DNA of 64,000 nucleotides, taken from positions 2,786,501 through 2,850,500 of the forward strand of contig OZ037766.1 of the NCBI GenBank assembly GCA_964035545.1, in the 5' to 3' direction. Shown here one piece after another: positions 12,301 to 33,463 of the stretch. The stretch comes from Bugula neritina (taxonomy: Eukaryota > Bryozoa > Gymnolaemata > Cheilostomatida > Bugulidae). A program made the translations under genes and the position numbers. Within the stretch, counting starts at the first letter, position 1; each line of letters begins with the position of its first letter. The notes beneath the pieces are model-generated. The model did no database searches and had not been told where the DNA came from. It saw nothing but the letters and a program-made list of their open reading frames with translations.

Positions 12301-15300
12301 TACACACTGCAAATGCTATATTTACAACAGTGCTTCCAGTTAACTCGAAACAGTGTTTTGTCTGTTTCAAATATAAATTATTTACCTTTCACCACCATTT
12401 CCTGATCGGGTGGCAGGGAGGGAGGGGGTGAAAACTATATGTTAATTAAAAATGATGAATTGTTGCATATAAAAGGAACAAACAATGTAAAAGCATCAAA
12501 AATTCTTCTAATTTAATATAACATATGCACTAAATTATTGCACGGGTTAATTTCTAACTGCTAAAGCTATAGCTGATTTTACTACAACTAACATAATGCT
12601 TACATGCTTACAGAGCATTTACTACTACTAGTTATCATATTATACAGTAGTGTGAGGAGTTGTCATAACATCATGCACTTAGTGCTGTAATATCACTAGT
12701 ATCTTTCACTCCATGACCTCCCAGAAAATGTAGTGTCTGTATTGCTCCAATAATACAGAGCAATTACTTAGATAAATTGAGTTTGTTTCCATACTTGATA
12801 TTTTAGAATAGCCCACACTATACACATTGCAGAGTATTACCTTGGTCTTAAGACTAACTAACTAACACAGGAGAGTAAACAGAGTGAAGAGAGAATAACA
12901 CACACAGCACAATAAAACAGAGTGGAGAGAGAATACCTACTGAGTGTCTATTGGTTTACACACACAGCCCAGTAAACAGAGTGGAGAGAATACTCACCAG
13001 GTGTCTATTGGTTACCACACAGCCCAGTAAACAGAGTGGAGAGAATACCCACCAGGTGTCTGTTGGTTACCACACAGCAGAGTAAACAGAGTGGAGAGAA
13101 TACTCACCAGGTGTCTGTTGGTAGAAGAGTCAGTGCAGTGAACAAGGAGTCTCCACAGAGGGGAGCAGCTGATTTCAAACTCAGCTGAGAAGGAGGCGTA
13201 GTACGTATCCGTCTCGTACTCTACATGTTGCACCAACTCTCTCTCGTTCAAATTCATACCTGGAAAGCGATGATCTCTTACAGTAATACAGTGATATGTA
13301 GTCTACTCACTCCATATCACTATGTGAGACATCATGTCTAATAGTTCGTACAGAAAGCATACTGTAAGGGGTTCATAACACATCTATACTAGCTGGAATT
13401 TAAAATTAACATCTTTTTAACCAAATTGAATCTATAAAAACTTTATTATTTTTACACTTGTTATATTTCAATACTGTGAAATACCTACCGGCACTTTGTT
13501 ATAGGACTAAAAAGTCTGACATTGTTTGAATAAACTTAGCATAGACATGTGCAACAGAAAAATAAACTCGATGTTACAGAAAAGCAAAAGGCACCATATA
13601 AAAGTATGGCAAATTATGCTACCTTTCTAGATATTGTAAACTAAGACTTTATCACACCACACTACATTATAGAATATATCATCACATAATGCTGCGTTGT
13701 AGAAAATGTTACTACAGAATATTAGCCACTGCCAAAGTTCTAAACAAAACACATTTTCAACTACAGAGCAATCCAACACCCACAGCCAAAACATAAAGTC
13801 ATTAAGCCATGATGAACAAAAATTCACGCTAACAATAAAGAGACAGTCTAAAAAATAGTCCAGAATCTCTGAAATAAACCTAAAAATAGTTCATAATCGC
13901 TTACATTGTAAGAAGCTGATCATTTCAAACCAGACGTCTAGTAGAATGGGACTGTCCATGAACATGAGGGCCACCTGTTTATGTGACATGATGTTAACTA
14001 GGTCACTGATGAGTGGCCAGAAACAATGGTCCTTGATGATGTCACTGGAACAGTCTAGAATCATGTGCGAGTTTTTCACAGCTGAAAGAGAAGACAACTC
14101 AAAACTAGTAACATTTATTCAGTTAGGTTACACACAGCAGTCAGTAACAGAGATAGATCTAGATCTATGGAAATACACTCTACAGTTTCAATTGCAACCA
14201 CAACATCCTAAAACTAGTATTGGCTCTTTTGTACCTTTCAATGAGCTGTATATTGTCGACTTGTAAATGGAAACTACCTAATGGAATGTGAACACTTTAA
14301 ATTGCACATCACCTTAAAGGAAATTATGTGTAACAAGGGTTTCTCTATTCAAAGATGAATACAACACACTGCTGCACACCCTCTATTCTGCAGCACACAT
14401 CTTTAAACATACTGTAGGCAGACACAAGCTATACTGTATACTGTGTACTGTACTCGATGTACACTTGAACAAACCTGCCATAGAGCTGGGGATGAGGTGC
14501 TGGGTCAGCATGTTGTACAACGAAATGATCATGCGAGTTAGCAACTGGTGTTCAGAAGTCATCCGTATGGCGTAGCCTTCGTTGCTGAACAGTTGCACAC
14601 TAACATGAACCACCTGCAAGTCGGCAAGAACTGATGATGTAGTAGACAAGTAGTGATGATGTAGTAGACAAGTAGTGATGATGTAGTAGACAAGTAGTGA
14701 TGATGTAGTAAGCAAGTATTGATGATGTAGTAAGCAAGTAGTGATGATGTAGTAAGCGAGAAGTTAACAGGTTGTGTTTGGTACATTACAAAATGATGGT
14801 TTTAAATGGTTTGAAAACATTTGCAGCTCTAAATAAGATTCAGTGGCAACTTTCAAGCTTTAAAAACATTGATACAAGTTACCTGACATGTACCCATTAT
14901 ACATAATTATGATAAAATGACATTATAACAACCCACAATATTAGATATACCTACAAATATATAAACATTATAACATTATATAGACCTACTTTGTTTGACA
15001 CACGCTGCCGCTGCTCGTTCCCTTTACAGTGGACCAATGAGGTGGAGATTCTAGAGTAATGCTCCACAAACATCTTGGTGAACTTATCCTGTCCAAAATA
15101 TGAAACTGAATTAGCAGAAGACTCTCCCCTGCTTATAGACGTACGTCGGCAGACGTGAGCTCATAGACGTGCACATAGAGAGAGAATAGTTATACATAAG
15201 TTTTTAGGGAACATGTAAGATAACATACATCTGTAGCAGCTATAAACCGAGAATACATTTGGAACGCCTATACAAAGCTAGAGAACCACAGAACCTATTA

Positions 15301-18300
15301 TTAGCAATGCTCACTGACCTTGAATGAGTCATCAGGCAGCAATGCCAGCAGCCATGTTGTAATCTTCTCCGGGAAGTGATACTTGACGGTCCAGAAGAGA
15401 ATCTCTCCGAGAGCGCACTGATGGTCCAGCTCGGGGAGGTCACCGTCTCCACTCAGAGCTTTCTGGACACACTGGTAGTTGCACCTTTGGTGAGGCAACT
15501 CCCTCAGGTTCTTGCACACTGTAAATAGTTGCTATGTAGCCCATTTCCTTAAACTTAGATGCAGATATTAGATGTGAATATCAACTTGGATATAGATATG
15601 AATAGGGGTTCACGACATTTTAATTTAAGGTGATGATTTTTCCATCAGCATAAAATGCTTTAACTCTCCAAATTAAACTGAAAATAAGCACTTTTTCAGA
15701 CAGTATCTAATCATAACTAAGCCTTGACCTTTGGCCAACAGCGACTGACCTTTGACCCTGAAGAACTCTGGTTTGGGAGGAGGAAGATCAGACTTGGCCT
15801 GAACATACTGTTCATGGCAGAGCACCTTATACGGGGAGAGATTGAGCACAGATTCTTCTGCAGAGAAAAGAGCAGAAGGCAATAATTTCTGCACTGAAAA
15901 ACTGATGGCAGGCAAAGAATTTGTTATATAAGTAAACTACAAACTGCAACACAAAATCGTATGCAGATACAACAAAACACATTAAAATAATGATTAGTCA
16001 ATTAAGGAAACCAACTCATGTGTTCTCTCAAAAAATCTAAATATATATCAAGTTTAATGGTCTGAACACTCCTTAAATATATGATAAACCAGCACCAGAT
16101 GACAGAAGGTTATTAATGTGAAATGCATATTAAATGATATATTTAACATAAGATTAAAGAAATCTTTAGCATAAGATCAAAGTTGATTGATTCACAAAGG
16201 AAGTCAAAGAATTGATACTATAAGAAGTATAGCAACACCCGATACTCATGCAATAACAAGTGCAGATGCAGAATCTATTAAAACTTCCATCAGTTACAGA
16301 TAGTATTTATGATTGTTGCAGCTACAGCATCATACTATATAGAGTATACCAGTTTCATCAAATATATCCATTGCATTTCTGATCAAGTGGAAAAAGAAAA
16401 TAAAATCTCAGGCAAAACATTGTTTTCAAAGTGAAAATTATTTTAAAAATAGTCAAATTAAAAAAAAACTAAATTTTTAGTTATCAAGTATTCTTTTAAA
16501 TTCCTTGAAAATATACTACAAAACTAATTATTGAAAATTTATCATTAAATCTGAACTAGATGAATAACACAACCAGACTCAAAGTTAGTAGTGACAGTAC
16601 TAAATATCCTACCATGTGAATTATTGAAGATAAACTCCCGGGAATATCGCTCAGTGTCCACTACAGCCTGACTGATCATCGTGCGGAAGACAGCGCCGAG
16701 GGACGTGAGTTCGTGTAGCAGGGACAGCAAGTGCTCTCCGTCATCCAAGTTGAACACTACACCGGTATCTGTAGCTACGGGGTCGGTGAGACCACCCGAT
16801 GTTAGCCACTCTACAGTTATAACGTAGAACCAGGCTATACATACTAATACATTCAGATGTACATGTGTGTTATGATTACAATGATATTTTTCAGTTTCAA
16901 TGCTACTCATGTACATATACTATACGACTAACTTTTTTGCTCTTTACAAAAAGCCATGCAACTGGTAAATCTATGATTTTCCGAAAGCTGATATGATTAA
17001 TCAGCATTATGGAATAATATATCAATACAATATATTTAAAAGCAATGTGAAATCTATGAAAACAGAAAAATGGATGAACAAATAATAACCTTTCACAACA
17101 TGTATGGTGTTTGAAATAAAACAAAATGAGAATAAAAAATAGGATATGGCTAAGTAATGGTAATGGTCAACATGACTAAATAATCCAGCAGTGAAATTAT
17201 AGCAGCAGCATCATAACTAACAATTAAGTAGCAGTAACTGTGTCACTATTACTACAATCACTGCTACAACTCCTTTGCGATGAAATGCTGTTTCAGCTGA
17301 ATAAATTTATGAGTCATAGAAGGCATGAGTCATCTTATAGGCATGCTGACTCATTACTTCCACAGAAATGTTCACGAAAAGAATTAAGGTTATGCAAGTC
17401 TTTCTAGGAATGATTTTCAGTGGCCTTAATAAAATAACTGCACTATTACCAAAAATTACAGAATAGTTATAGTTATCATGACAATAACAAAAGTACAAAG
17501 GATTAAAAAAGCCACCTTTAACTAAGAGTTATTATTAAAAGCTTTGCTGCACCTGAAACAGCTAAGTGACAAATGGTAACTTCCACAGTTACAATAGACA
17601 ACTATGGGTTGGTGAAAACTGTTGAGTTACCATTACGTAGGTTTTAGAATAGAAAAAGCAAGGAATCTCTGCAGGCTATTAAAGATGCAAGTACAAATCA
17701 CAGACACCACCAGCAAATATTATGACATTTAATTTTTAAATAAAATTATAACACATATCTAAAAAATTAGAGCTTTAGCACTGGATGCACTTTCAAAAAG
17801 TTGTAAATATCCAACAATTCTTTAATAGCTAGTAATTAATTGTGCTATCCACTATATAACTTTTGCATAGAGGTATATAACAGAAGTAAAGCACTTAACT
17901 AACCTTGATGCTTGGTCCGTAGATAGTATATGAACCTGGTGATAAGTCGTGGGATAACATGTTTAGCAGTGGCTGTAACCTCTGCAGGTATAGCTTTGGG
18001 AGCACTTTCTTGCTGCCCGTGCTTCGTGCAGAACCTGAAATACACACCTCTATGTGTTGCACAATCAATACTTATATGTTTCACATGGTAGAAGGTAGAG
18101 CAACTCTATGTCTGACTTTTTTATGCATTAGTACAGTTCCATATAACAAAAATTTATTTTCAAACAGAAGAAAGTTACTTACCGAATATTACAAATGACA
18201 CCATACTATACATTAAGTACTAGTTAGCATTAAATTGAAATTGTTATTTTCTTATACTTCTACTTTATACTCACCCTGACGGCTTCATAACGTTGGGATC

Positions 18301-18920
18301 GCCGCAATCACAAGCTCCACCAGCATGACTGCGGAACATGTTGAAATCATGACCTGTATGATCTGCGCCATAAAAACAATCTGGGCACAGTGACATACAA
18401 GGCGAGATACCACAGGTCCTGCAGCGATATGCTATAAATTTAGCCGTCCACACTAAGCCACAAACCTTAGCATTATCAAATTGACGCACTGTAACAAAAA
18501 AATGCAATGTTATAAGCACAGTTTACGTATGTAGCAATGTGGTGAACAAATACTAAAAAAAGATTTACATTAAAATAGATTTTTGACTCAAATGAAGTTG
18601 GTAGCAACTATGAACAAATTCAACAATTTGCACCATCACAGATCATCTTTAAACATGTTAGACTACTAACCATTTTCTGCGTAATCTTTAAAATCTATTC
18701 CACCAGCAACGATACTTTTGCACCAATCAGCAGCTTCTATGTCAAATGATTTTTCAGGATCCAACAAAAACTTCAATATTTCTTCTAGTTGTTGAGGTTC
18801 AGTACCGCAGCTCACGCCATTGTTAGACACACGGCAGCATTCACTTTTTATTTGCACAGCTACCTGTCGCTTACTTCTTTTAAGTATTGCGAGTTGTGGG
18901 CTAGATTCGTTAGAAGCCAT
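358..18920 (-). CDS. UBR3: E3 ubiquitin-protein ligase UBR3, 25 exons, C-terminus beyond left edge
   Basis: Large N-recognin-family E3 ligase. Exons (minus): 18920-18671, 18488-18275, 18034-17904, 16810-16613, 15857-15750, 15518-15319, 15088-14990, 14613-14475, 14081-13905, 13259-13108, 12155-12034, 11793-11682, 11426-11298, 10902-10761, 10326-10133, 4768-4602, 4462-4315, 3896-3795, 3055-2845, 2586-2487, 2258-1971, 1799-1696, 1274-1131, 948-815, 468-358. All phases match and total 3876 nt (1292 residues). Exon 2 encodes the Cys/His-rich UBR box ([23 protein letters not shown]). Later landmarks typical of UBR3 are [19 protein letters not shown] and VADFKAP. Lys/Arg-rich exon 22 precedes the split zinc finger (YECSIC in exon 23, CGHYLHLDC in exon 25). 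From the human length I expect roughly 600 C-terminal residues outside the window. The donor of exon 23 is the least certain (1131 chosen over 1134). Three lectin genes lie antisense in intron 15. Confidence 0.93.
1282..1690. repeat. Two minisatellites in UBR3 intron 22
   Basis: At about 1282-1376 a 19-bp unit (TTAATATATGTAGGCCATG) repeats about five times, directly upstream (minus sense) of the exon 23 acceptor. From about 1376 to 1690 a second array is built from CACTACA, CAGTATAACA and CAGTACCA blocks. It ends within a few bases of the exon 22 donor. Together they fill nearly the whole intron. Confidence 0.85.
2263..2445. repeat. 27-bp minisatellite beside UBR3 exon 21 acceptor
   Basis: About seven copies of a 27-bp unit containing TTGAATACACAACAACAATT lie between the donor of UBR3 exon 20 (2487) and the acceptor of exon 21 (2258). 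In minus sense the first unit runs into the ATTGTTGCAG acceptor. The array is translatable in several frames, but those reading frames are repeat artefacts. Confidence 0.9.
2725..2850. repeat. About 50-bp repeat, three copies, spanning UBR3 exon 19 donor
   Basis: Three copies of a unit with core AGAGAAGACAACTAACCA followed by TGTGA. In minus sense each copy reproduces the end of exon 19 and its GTTAGT donor. The copy at 2839-2850 is the one used in the frame-consistent model. Confidence 0.8.
3635..3750. repeat. Degenerate ACATAGATAGGAT repeat in UBR3 intron 18
   Basis: Imperfect tandem copies of ACATAGATAGGAT with ATAACAC or TTATAAT spacers. They are intronic, and no coding potential is seen. 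Confidence 0.75.
4213..4335. repeat. About 41-bp repeat, three copies, carrying UBR3 exon 17 end and donor
   Basis: Three near-identical units contain CCCCCTACCTTATGCAGGAT. In minus sense this reads ATCCTGCATAAG then GTAGGG, which is the last 12 bases of exon 17 plus its splice donor. The model uses the copy ending at 4315, which joins in frame to exon 18; the other two are intact decoy junctions downstream. Confidence 0.85.
4996..6121 (+). CDS. Secreted C-type lectin 1 (EPN type), two exons
   Basis: Exon 1 (4996-5035) encodes only a signal peptide, [15 protein letters not shown] phase-1 intron follows, and exon 2 (5667-6121) encodes a single C-type lectin domain, giving 164 residues. The domain has six cysteines, the galactose/mannose-site tripeptide EPN (in [10 protein letters not shown]) and WND before NCNG. 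In the family EPN plus WND binds calcium and mannose-type sugars, so a secreted soluble lectin is likely. The acceptor (TTTTTTCAAG) is T-rich but ends AAG. AATAAA occurs at 6294. It is the first of three tandem paralogues, antisense inside a UBR3 intron. Its own intron is mostly a GGGAGAGA satellite. Confidence 0.85.
5056..5400. repeat. Purine-rich GGGAGAGA minisatellite
   Basis: About 345 bases of variants of GTGGGAGAGAGTGAGGGGGA, nearly all purine on the plus strand. It sits in the intron of lectin gene 1 and within UBR3 intron 15. The long Ser/Pro/Leu reading frames on the minus strand are products of this repeat, not genes. Confidence 0.92.
6507..6522 (+). promoter_or_regulatory. Paired GATA motifs upstream of lectin gene 2
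   Basis: Two overlapping GATAAG/GATAAA motifs occur about 100 bases before the start codon at 6620. GATA factors commonly drive blood-cell and gut genes in animals. Regulation of this lectin by one is inference only. Confidence 0.3.
6620..7627 (+). CDS. Secreted C-type lectin 2 (EPN type), two exons
   Basis: Exon 1 (6620-6677) encodes a hydrophobic signal peptide starting [21 protein letters not shown] phase-1 GTAAGT intron leads to exon 2 (7179-7627). The product is 168 residues with one C-type lectin domain: CANGW start, [33 protein letters not shown] and final ICERD. The EPN and WND calcium/sugar site is intact, as in its neighbours, and the Asp/Glu-rich loop after EPN differs from lectins 1 and 3. 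AATAAA overlaps the region just after the stop (7633). The same gene structure as its neighbours indicates tandem duplication. Confidence 0.88.
8285..9131 (+). CDS. Secreted C-type lectin 3 (EPN type), two exons
   Basis: Exon 1 (8285-8330) encodes the signal peptide [15 protein letters not shown]. After a phase-1 intron, exon 2 (8698-9131) begins at TCTTCAG and gives a 159-residue product. The mature part has [31 protein letters not shown] and FICEKD. The calcium/sugar motifs EPN and WND are present. It lacks the extra residues between the EPN loop and WND seen in lectins 1 and 2, so that loop is shorter. AATAAA lies at 9162. An open frame extends upstream into the intron, but the cysteine spacing and paralogue structure favour the spliced model. 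Confidence 0.87.
9601..9951 (+). mobile_element. Possible solo LTR with TATA box
   Basis: A 351-bp segment starts TGTAGT and ends ACTACA, a 6-bp TG...CA inverted terminus, with TATATAAA near 9705 in the middle. No convincing target-site duplication or internal retroelement coding is seen. Alternatively it is a promoter with a non-coding first exon that ends at the ATTAG/GTGAGT donor near 9999. Confidence 0.3.
11405..11675. repeat. Minisatellite repeating the UBR3 exon 13 acceptor
   Basis: Tandem units of 22-45 bp contain CCTAGCAACAT (with TGTCAACAAACA or AATAACATACCCCTC). In minus sense every unit ends TTGCTAGGT, the same string that forms the acceptor of UBR3 exon 13 at 11426. It fills the intron between exons 12 and 13. 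Confidence 0.87.
12850..13115. repeat. About 57-bp repeat carrying UBR3 exon 10 end and donor
   Basis: Four copies contain GTAAACAGAGTGGAGAGAAT then ACTCACCAGGTGTCTGTTGG. In minus sense each holds the final codons of exon 10 (ACAGACACCTG) and a GTGAGT, GTGGGT or GTAGGT donor. The outermost copy is the real junction (13108); the other three lie in the intron. Confidence 0.87.
14627..14760. repeat. GTGATGATGTAGTAGACAA minisatellite by UBR3 exon 8 acceptor
   Basis: Five or six copies of a 22-27-bp unit based on GTGATGATGTAGTAGACAAGTA lie just upstream (minus sense) of the exon 8 acceptor at 14613. In minus sense the array is pyrimidine-rich and could act as an extended polypyrimidine tract. Confidence 0.8.
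18275..18488 (-). other. UBR-box exon of UBR3
   Basis: This second coding exon carries the zinc-binding UBR box (about residues 85-155). It reads through [36 protein letters not shown] and GGACDCGD, so the ordered Cys and His ligands are present. In the family this domain contacts degron N-termini; UBR3 itself is not a classical N-degron binder, so its ligand here is unknown. Phase 1 entry and a GTGAGT donor are clear. Confidence 0.93.
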
Positions 18921-21583
18921 GGTTACATGTACGTCCAGATCTTGAAGTGAGATCTGATATTAAATATACCTAATCCCACAGACTTTCAAAGTTGAACGTC
19001 CGTATCCCTATCAGTTATGGCTCGAGTCAAGCTAAAACCAGATTTTAATGTTCGATAAGTATATTTTTCAAGAGTATCACTATCAGAGTCAGTATAAGTA
19101 TGACGACCAGACTCAGATTTAGTTACACTTACAGTTAGTGTTACAGTCTCAAGTAACAATTTTCGCTATGAATATGAGACTCAGAGTCAGACTGAGTGGT
19201 ACTGATGGCATCCGAATCCGTATCAGTAAATGTAATACTGTCACTATCAGTATCAGTGTGGTTAAACGATTTAGATTGAGTATGAATACAAACTTAAAAT
19301 GAAAACCAAAGATAAATGTGCAATACAACGACAATCACAATGTCAATCAGTATCACTATCACTATCAGAATGTTAAACTCAAAGTCAATGTGAATGTGAA
19401 TGTGAATTCAATTTAATAAATCATAAACTACCAAGTCAAATACTTAGTAAATAAGAGCGGGAAACAGAATAACAAATGTCTACAAGAACCATTTTACACT
19501 ATCGTAATTTTATGCAGACAAGTGAAGTAGATCCTTAATCAATTTTAAGGAATACGCCTATGATCAGCGTAACATTACATGTCTGATTAAAATTCATAAC
19601 CAAGAGCTCCAATTTTATTCCAAGTATGAGACGTTCCGCGAATGTTGCCAAGTAATTGCCTTTCTGTATCAAAGAGTGATAAATTAACGACACGCCCTTA
19701 AAGTCACTAATAAAGTATTGTTTTGCTCCGATAAATAAAATAGTATTGCGAATAACGACATACTAAAATACTTTAACATCGGTAACCATACTCAAATGAG
19801 AGGGCTCGATAATTTCCCTCCATAAATACACACATTTTAAACTCTGGCCTAGCGGCTCATGTGGTTTCGCTTTGCTCGCGGCTGCTGTCATGTGATTGCA
19901 ACCACTGAGCTGGAATAATTATTGAGTTCATTGATTGCAACATCGTAGCCTCATTATGATTATGATAATCATAATAACTTTGTTTTTGGCTGTAGATAGC
20001 TGTTATGAATGCTTGTGTTGGCATAAGTCATAACTATATTTTTTGTAAAAGTAAATAGGAAAGGAAATTAATTAACAATTTTGGCAATGATTTCCATTTT
20101 GATTATGATGGTAAATAATTCTGATGTGAATCAGAATGTAAATCAAATTTTATTTAAATTTTCAATAAAATTAGTAAAATAGTATTACGAATTACTATTA
20201 GTATTAGTAATTTAATTACTAATTCGCAATTAGATATAATAACTATGATTAATTTATTTAAATTGTAAATGAACATAATAATGTAAATATTTACACTTAG
20301 AGTTAGTGACTTACAGTTACTCAATCGCTTTTAGTTTTAGTCAGTTTTACTATGTCTATTGTCTATGACTATAACTATTAGTATTAGATTAAGATTTACT
20401 TTTAGTTTTAGTAATACTAATAGTAATAGTAATACTAAAATTTATTAGTTTTACTTTTAGACTTAGTCTTAGTATTATAAATGTAATTACGTGTCAGTGT
20501 ATTACTATTAGTATTACTATTAGTATCTTAATCTGTATTACTCTAACTGTTAGTAATAATATTAGTACACTATGACATGGCCATGGGCATTGACATAGCT
20601 AGAAGTATAAGTCTATTACTATTAGTGTTAGAGTTAGTATCAGTACGTATTATTATTTTATGTCTTCCAGGGTGTTTCAACAGGCTTTTAATTATCATTA
20701 TGACTGCTTGTGTTTTTTAGTCTAAGGTTATCAAGTCTTTTGTTATATTGCCATGAGAAAAAACTTAAGATTCATTCTACAATTTAAGCAGTGACATCTA
20801 ACAATGCATTATGTAAGGTCCAATCATACTTTAGCATTGTGTTGTGTAGTACATTTTACAGCATACTAAACATTATTTTGGTTCGAATTATCAAATTTAA
20901 AATCTTATAAAATACCCCAAAAAGTTGCTGAGCCATAGAAGATCTTGAGTCGTGTTTCAATTCTTTAACATATTTTATAAAATGTACCTTTTGCTGGCCA
21001 AAACTCCTTAATATATGTTGAGTATCGGGGACCTGAAAAATAGGTCAATTGTTTAGCATATGTACCTCATGTTTTCATGATACCTGGGAACTGGTTTCGT
21101 TTACCTAGAGTCATATGATTCTCTTGTCAATCTATCAGCATGAGATTTTACTTGTGTGCTTTGTTATCAGCTATATGAGCTGATTTATCAATATAAGCAT
21201 TGTTTCATTTTATCTATTGTTAAATAGTATACATATGTTTTGCTTATCTCAACAACTGTGATAACTGAAATTATTCACAAGGATTGGAATAAGTAGCAAT
21301 ACATGCTGTGGGAAACGTAGTGTTGGTTTTTAAAAATAGCTTTGGTAGTTTTAGGGAAAATAGTTGGATATGTTAAGCAACTTCTAGTTAATATTTGTTC
21401 TCTGTGTGCCTTAGAGATCAAGTCTATTTAAACTTTCAGAACTGAATGCAGCTATAGCTGATGTTTTGATCACTTATTTACATTCATTTGGAAGGCAGTA
21501 CTTACGCTTATATAAATAGGCGATAAAGAAAAGAGTTATTATATAGAACTTGTATATTTTAGAGTTGAAATAAGTTTGAAGTT
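18921..21583. other. Shared upstream region of UBR3 and the GH31 gene
   Basis: Divergent intergenic region of 2.7 kb. At 19040-19420 and 20150-20660 it holds degenerate triplet-like strings (variants of TCAGTATCA and AGTATTAGTA). A more GC-rich patch near 19845-19900 is a plausible promoter for UBR3. It includes TCATGTGA at 19888, an M-box-like E-box. I see no credible open frames. Confidence 0.5.
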
Positions 21584-32162
<10,579 letters not shown>

Positions 32163-33463
32163 ACCTGGGCCTACAGTTACCACAGCCACGGCGATGTCTA
32201 GTGACCAATCATCTAATTTCTATTTGGATTAAATCAGCCCTATTTATTTTAATTTTTTATTTAATTGTTTGACATGTGATGACAGAGAATGTAAAAAACA
32301 TGATTTCATGTTCTTTGATTTATTTAAACTCGAATGCTATGGCACTAGAGATTTCAATCAACTTTATTGATCTAATTATTCTATACTTAACTGACTCTAA
32401 TATTAAGGTTTCTAATTTTGCAAAGCCACATATGTATTAGTTTATTACAACAGAATAAAATTTATTGCAATAGTTAATATTTTTATCACTATTCACATAC
32501 ACCCATTATAACAGATAGGTTAGGTCTCCCCTAATCTGTGTGTTCAGAAATGGGCTATATATTATTATTATTATTATTATTTCACATGATGCGGAACACG
32601 TCTGTTGCTATAACCCAATTTTTTGATTTTAAAAAATTTTGCATAATTTTAATTGAGCATCAACAATCAAATTAAATTGTCAAATAGTGATTAGCATACT
32701 GTTTATTGAAATTTTCACAAGTGTATATCTTCTATCTTTTTTATAAAACTAATAAAACTACACAATTATGCAAAAGAAAGAATTTCTCAATAGATCAATC
32801 GTCATATGATATGACCGAGTAAGTAGTATAAAAGGGAATGTAAAGAAATTAATAAAACAGTAATTCACTTAACATATAGTCTAAAAAATAGTGCAAGTTG
32901 TGTATCAAAAGATTTTCAACAAAACAAATATCTTGTACACCATACAAGAGTGTAAGAGAAATAATAATATTGCAGTATTTTTAATAGCTGCACAAAATAA
33001 TAAAGTAGTATATTAGTGGAGTTAGTTTTCACCCATTTTTATCTAATGGAACATTTTATAATTAAAATTTCATAACAGTAGAAGAAATGATGAGTATAAC
33101 AGCTCAAAAGAGATTCAATTTTACGTAATACAATTATGGTACATTTTATCTTTCCTCTAGTGAGATGTGATGTTTATTAACACAAGTATGTCTGAGGTAG
33201 ATTTAACATGTTTCAAACTCTGAGATATAATGAAAAGTGCCAAGGGGCAGAAAACCTGTTAAAGCATTGATTAAATGAATATGGAGTAAAAAAACTAACA
33301 AATCTTATGCTCAAACTCTGCAACCTGAAAAATGAATATGCATACTCCAAACTTTGAAATTGCCTCCTCAAATGAATTTCCACATTCTGATTACATAGAT
33401 ATTTCGATTCTATATGTCTAACCTGTATATATTCAGCAAATATTTTAGCTCACAAGTTTTCAA
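32163..33463. other. 3' flanks of convergent GH31 and sulfotransferase genes
   Basis: AT-rich spacer between two genes that converge. It holds the GH31 AATAAA at 32454 and a short (TTA)n run near 32563-32581. No further gene is seen. Confidence 0.7.

Noticed and set aside
11405-13115. CRISPR-like direct repeats
   Set aside because: The units are contiguous tandem repeats without unique spacers, in a eukaryotic intron, with splice signals inside.
14006-14035. CTGATGA ... GAAAC string resembling a hammerhead core
   Set aside because: It lies in conserved UBR3 coding sequence (opposite strand) and lacks matching stems I and III.
19888-19895. TCATGTGA as a lysosomal CLEAR/M-box element for the GH31 gene
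   Set aside because: It is a single short match about 1.7 kb from the GH31 start and closer to UBR3, so it could be chance.
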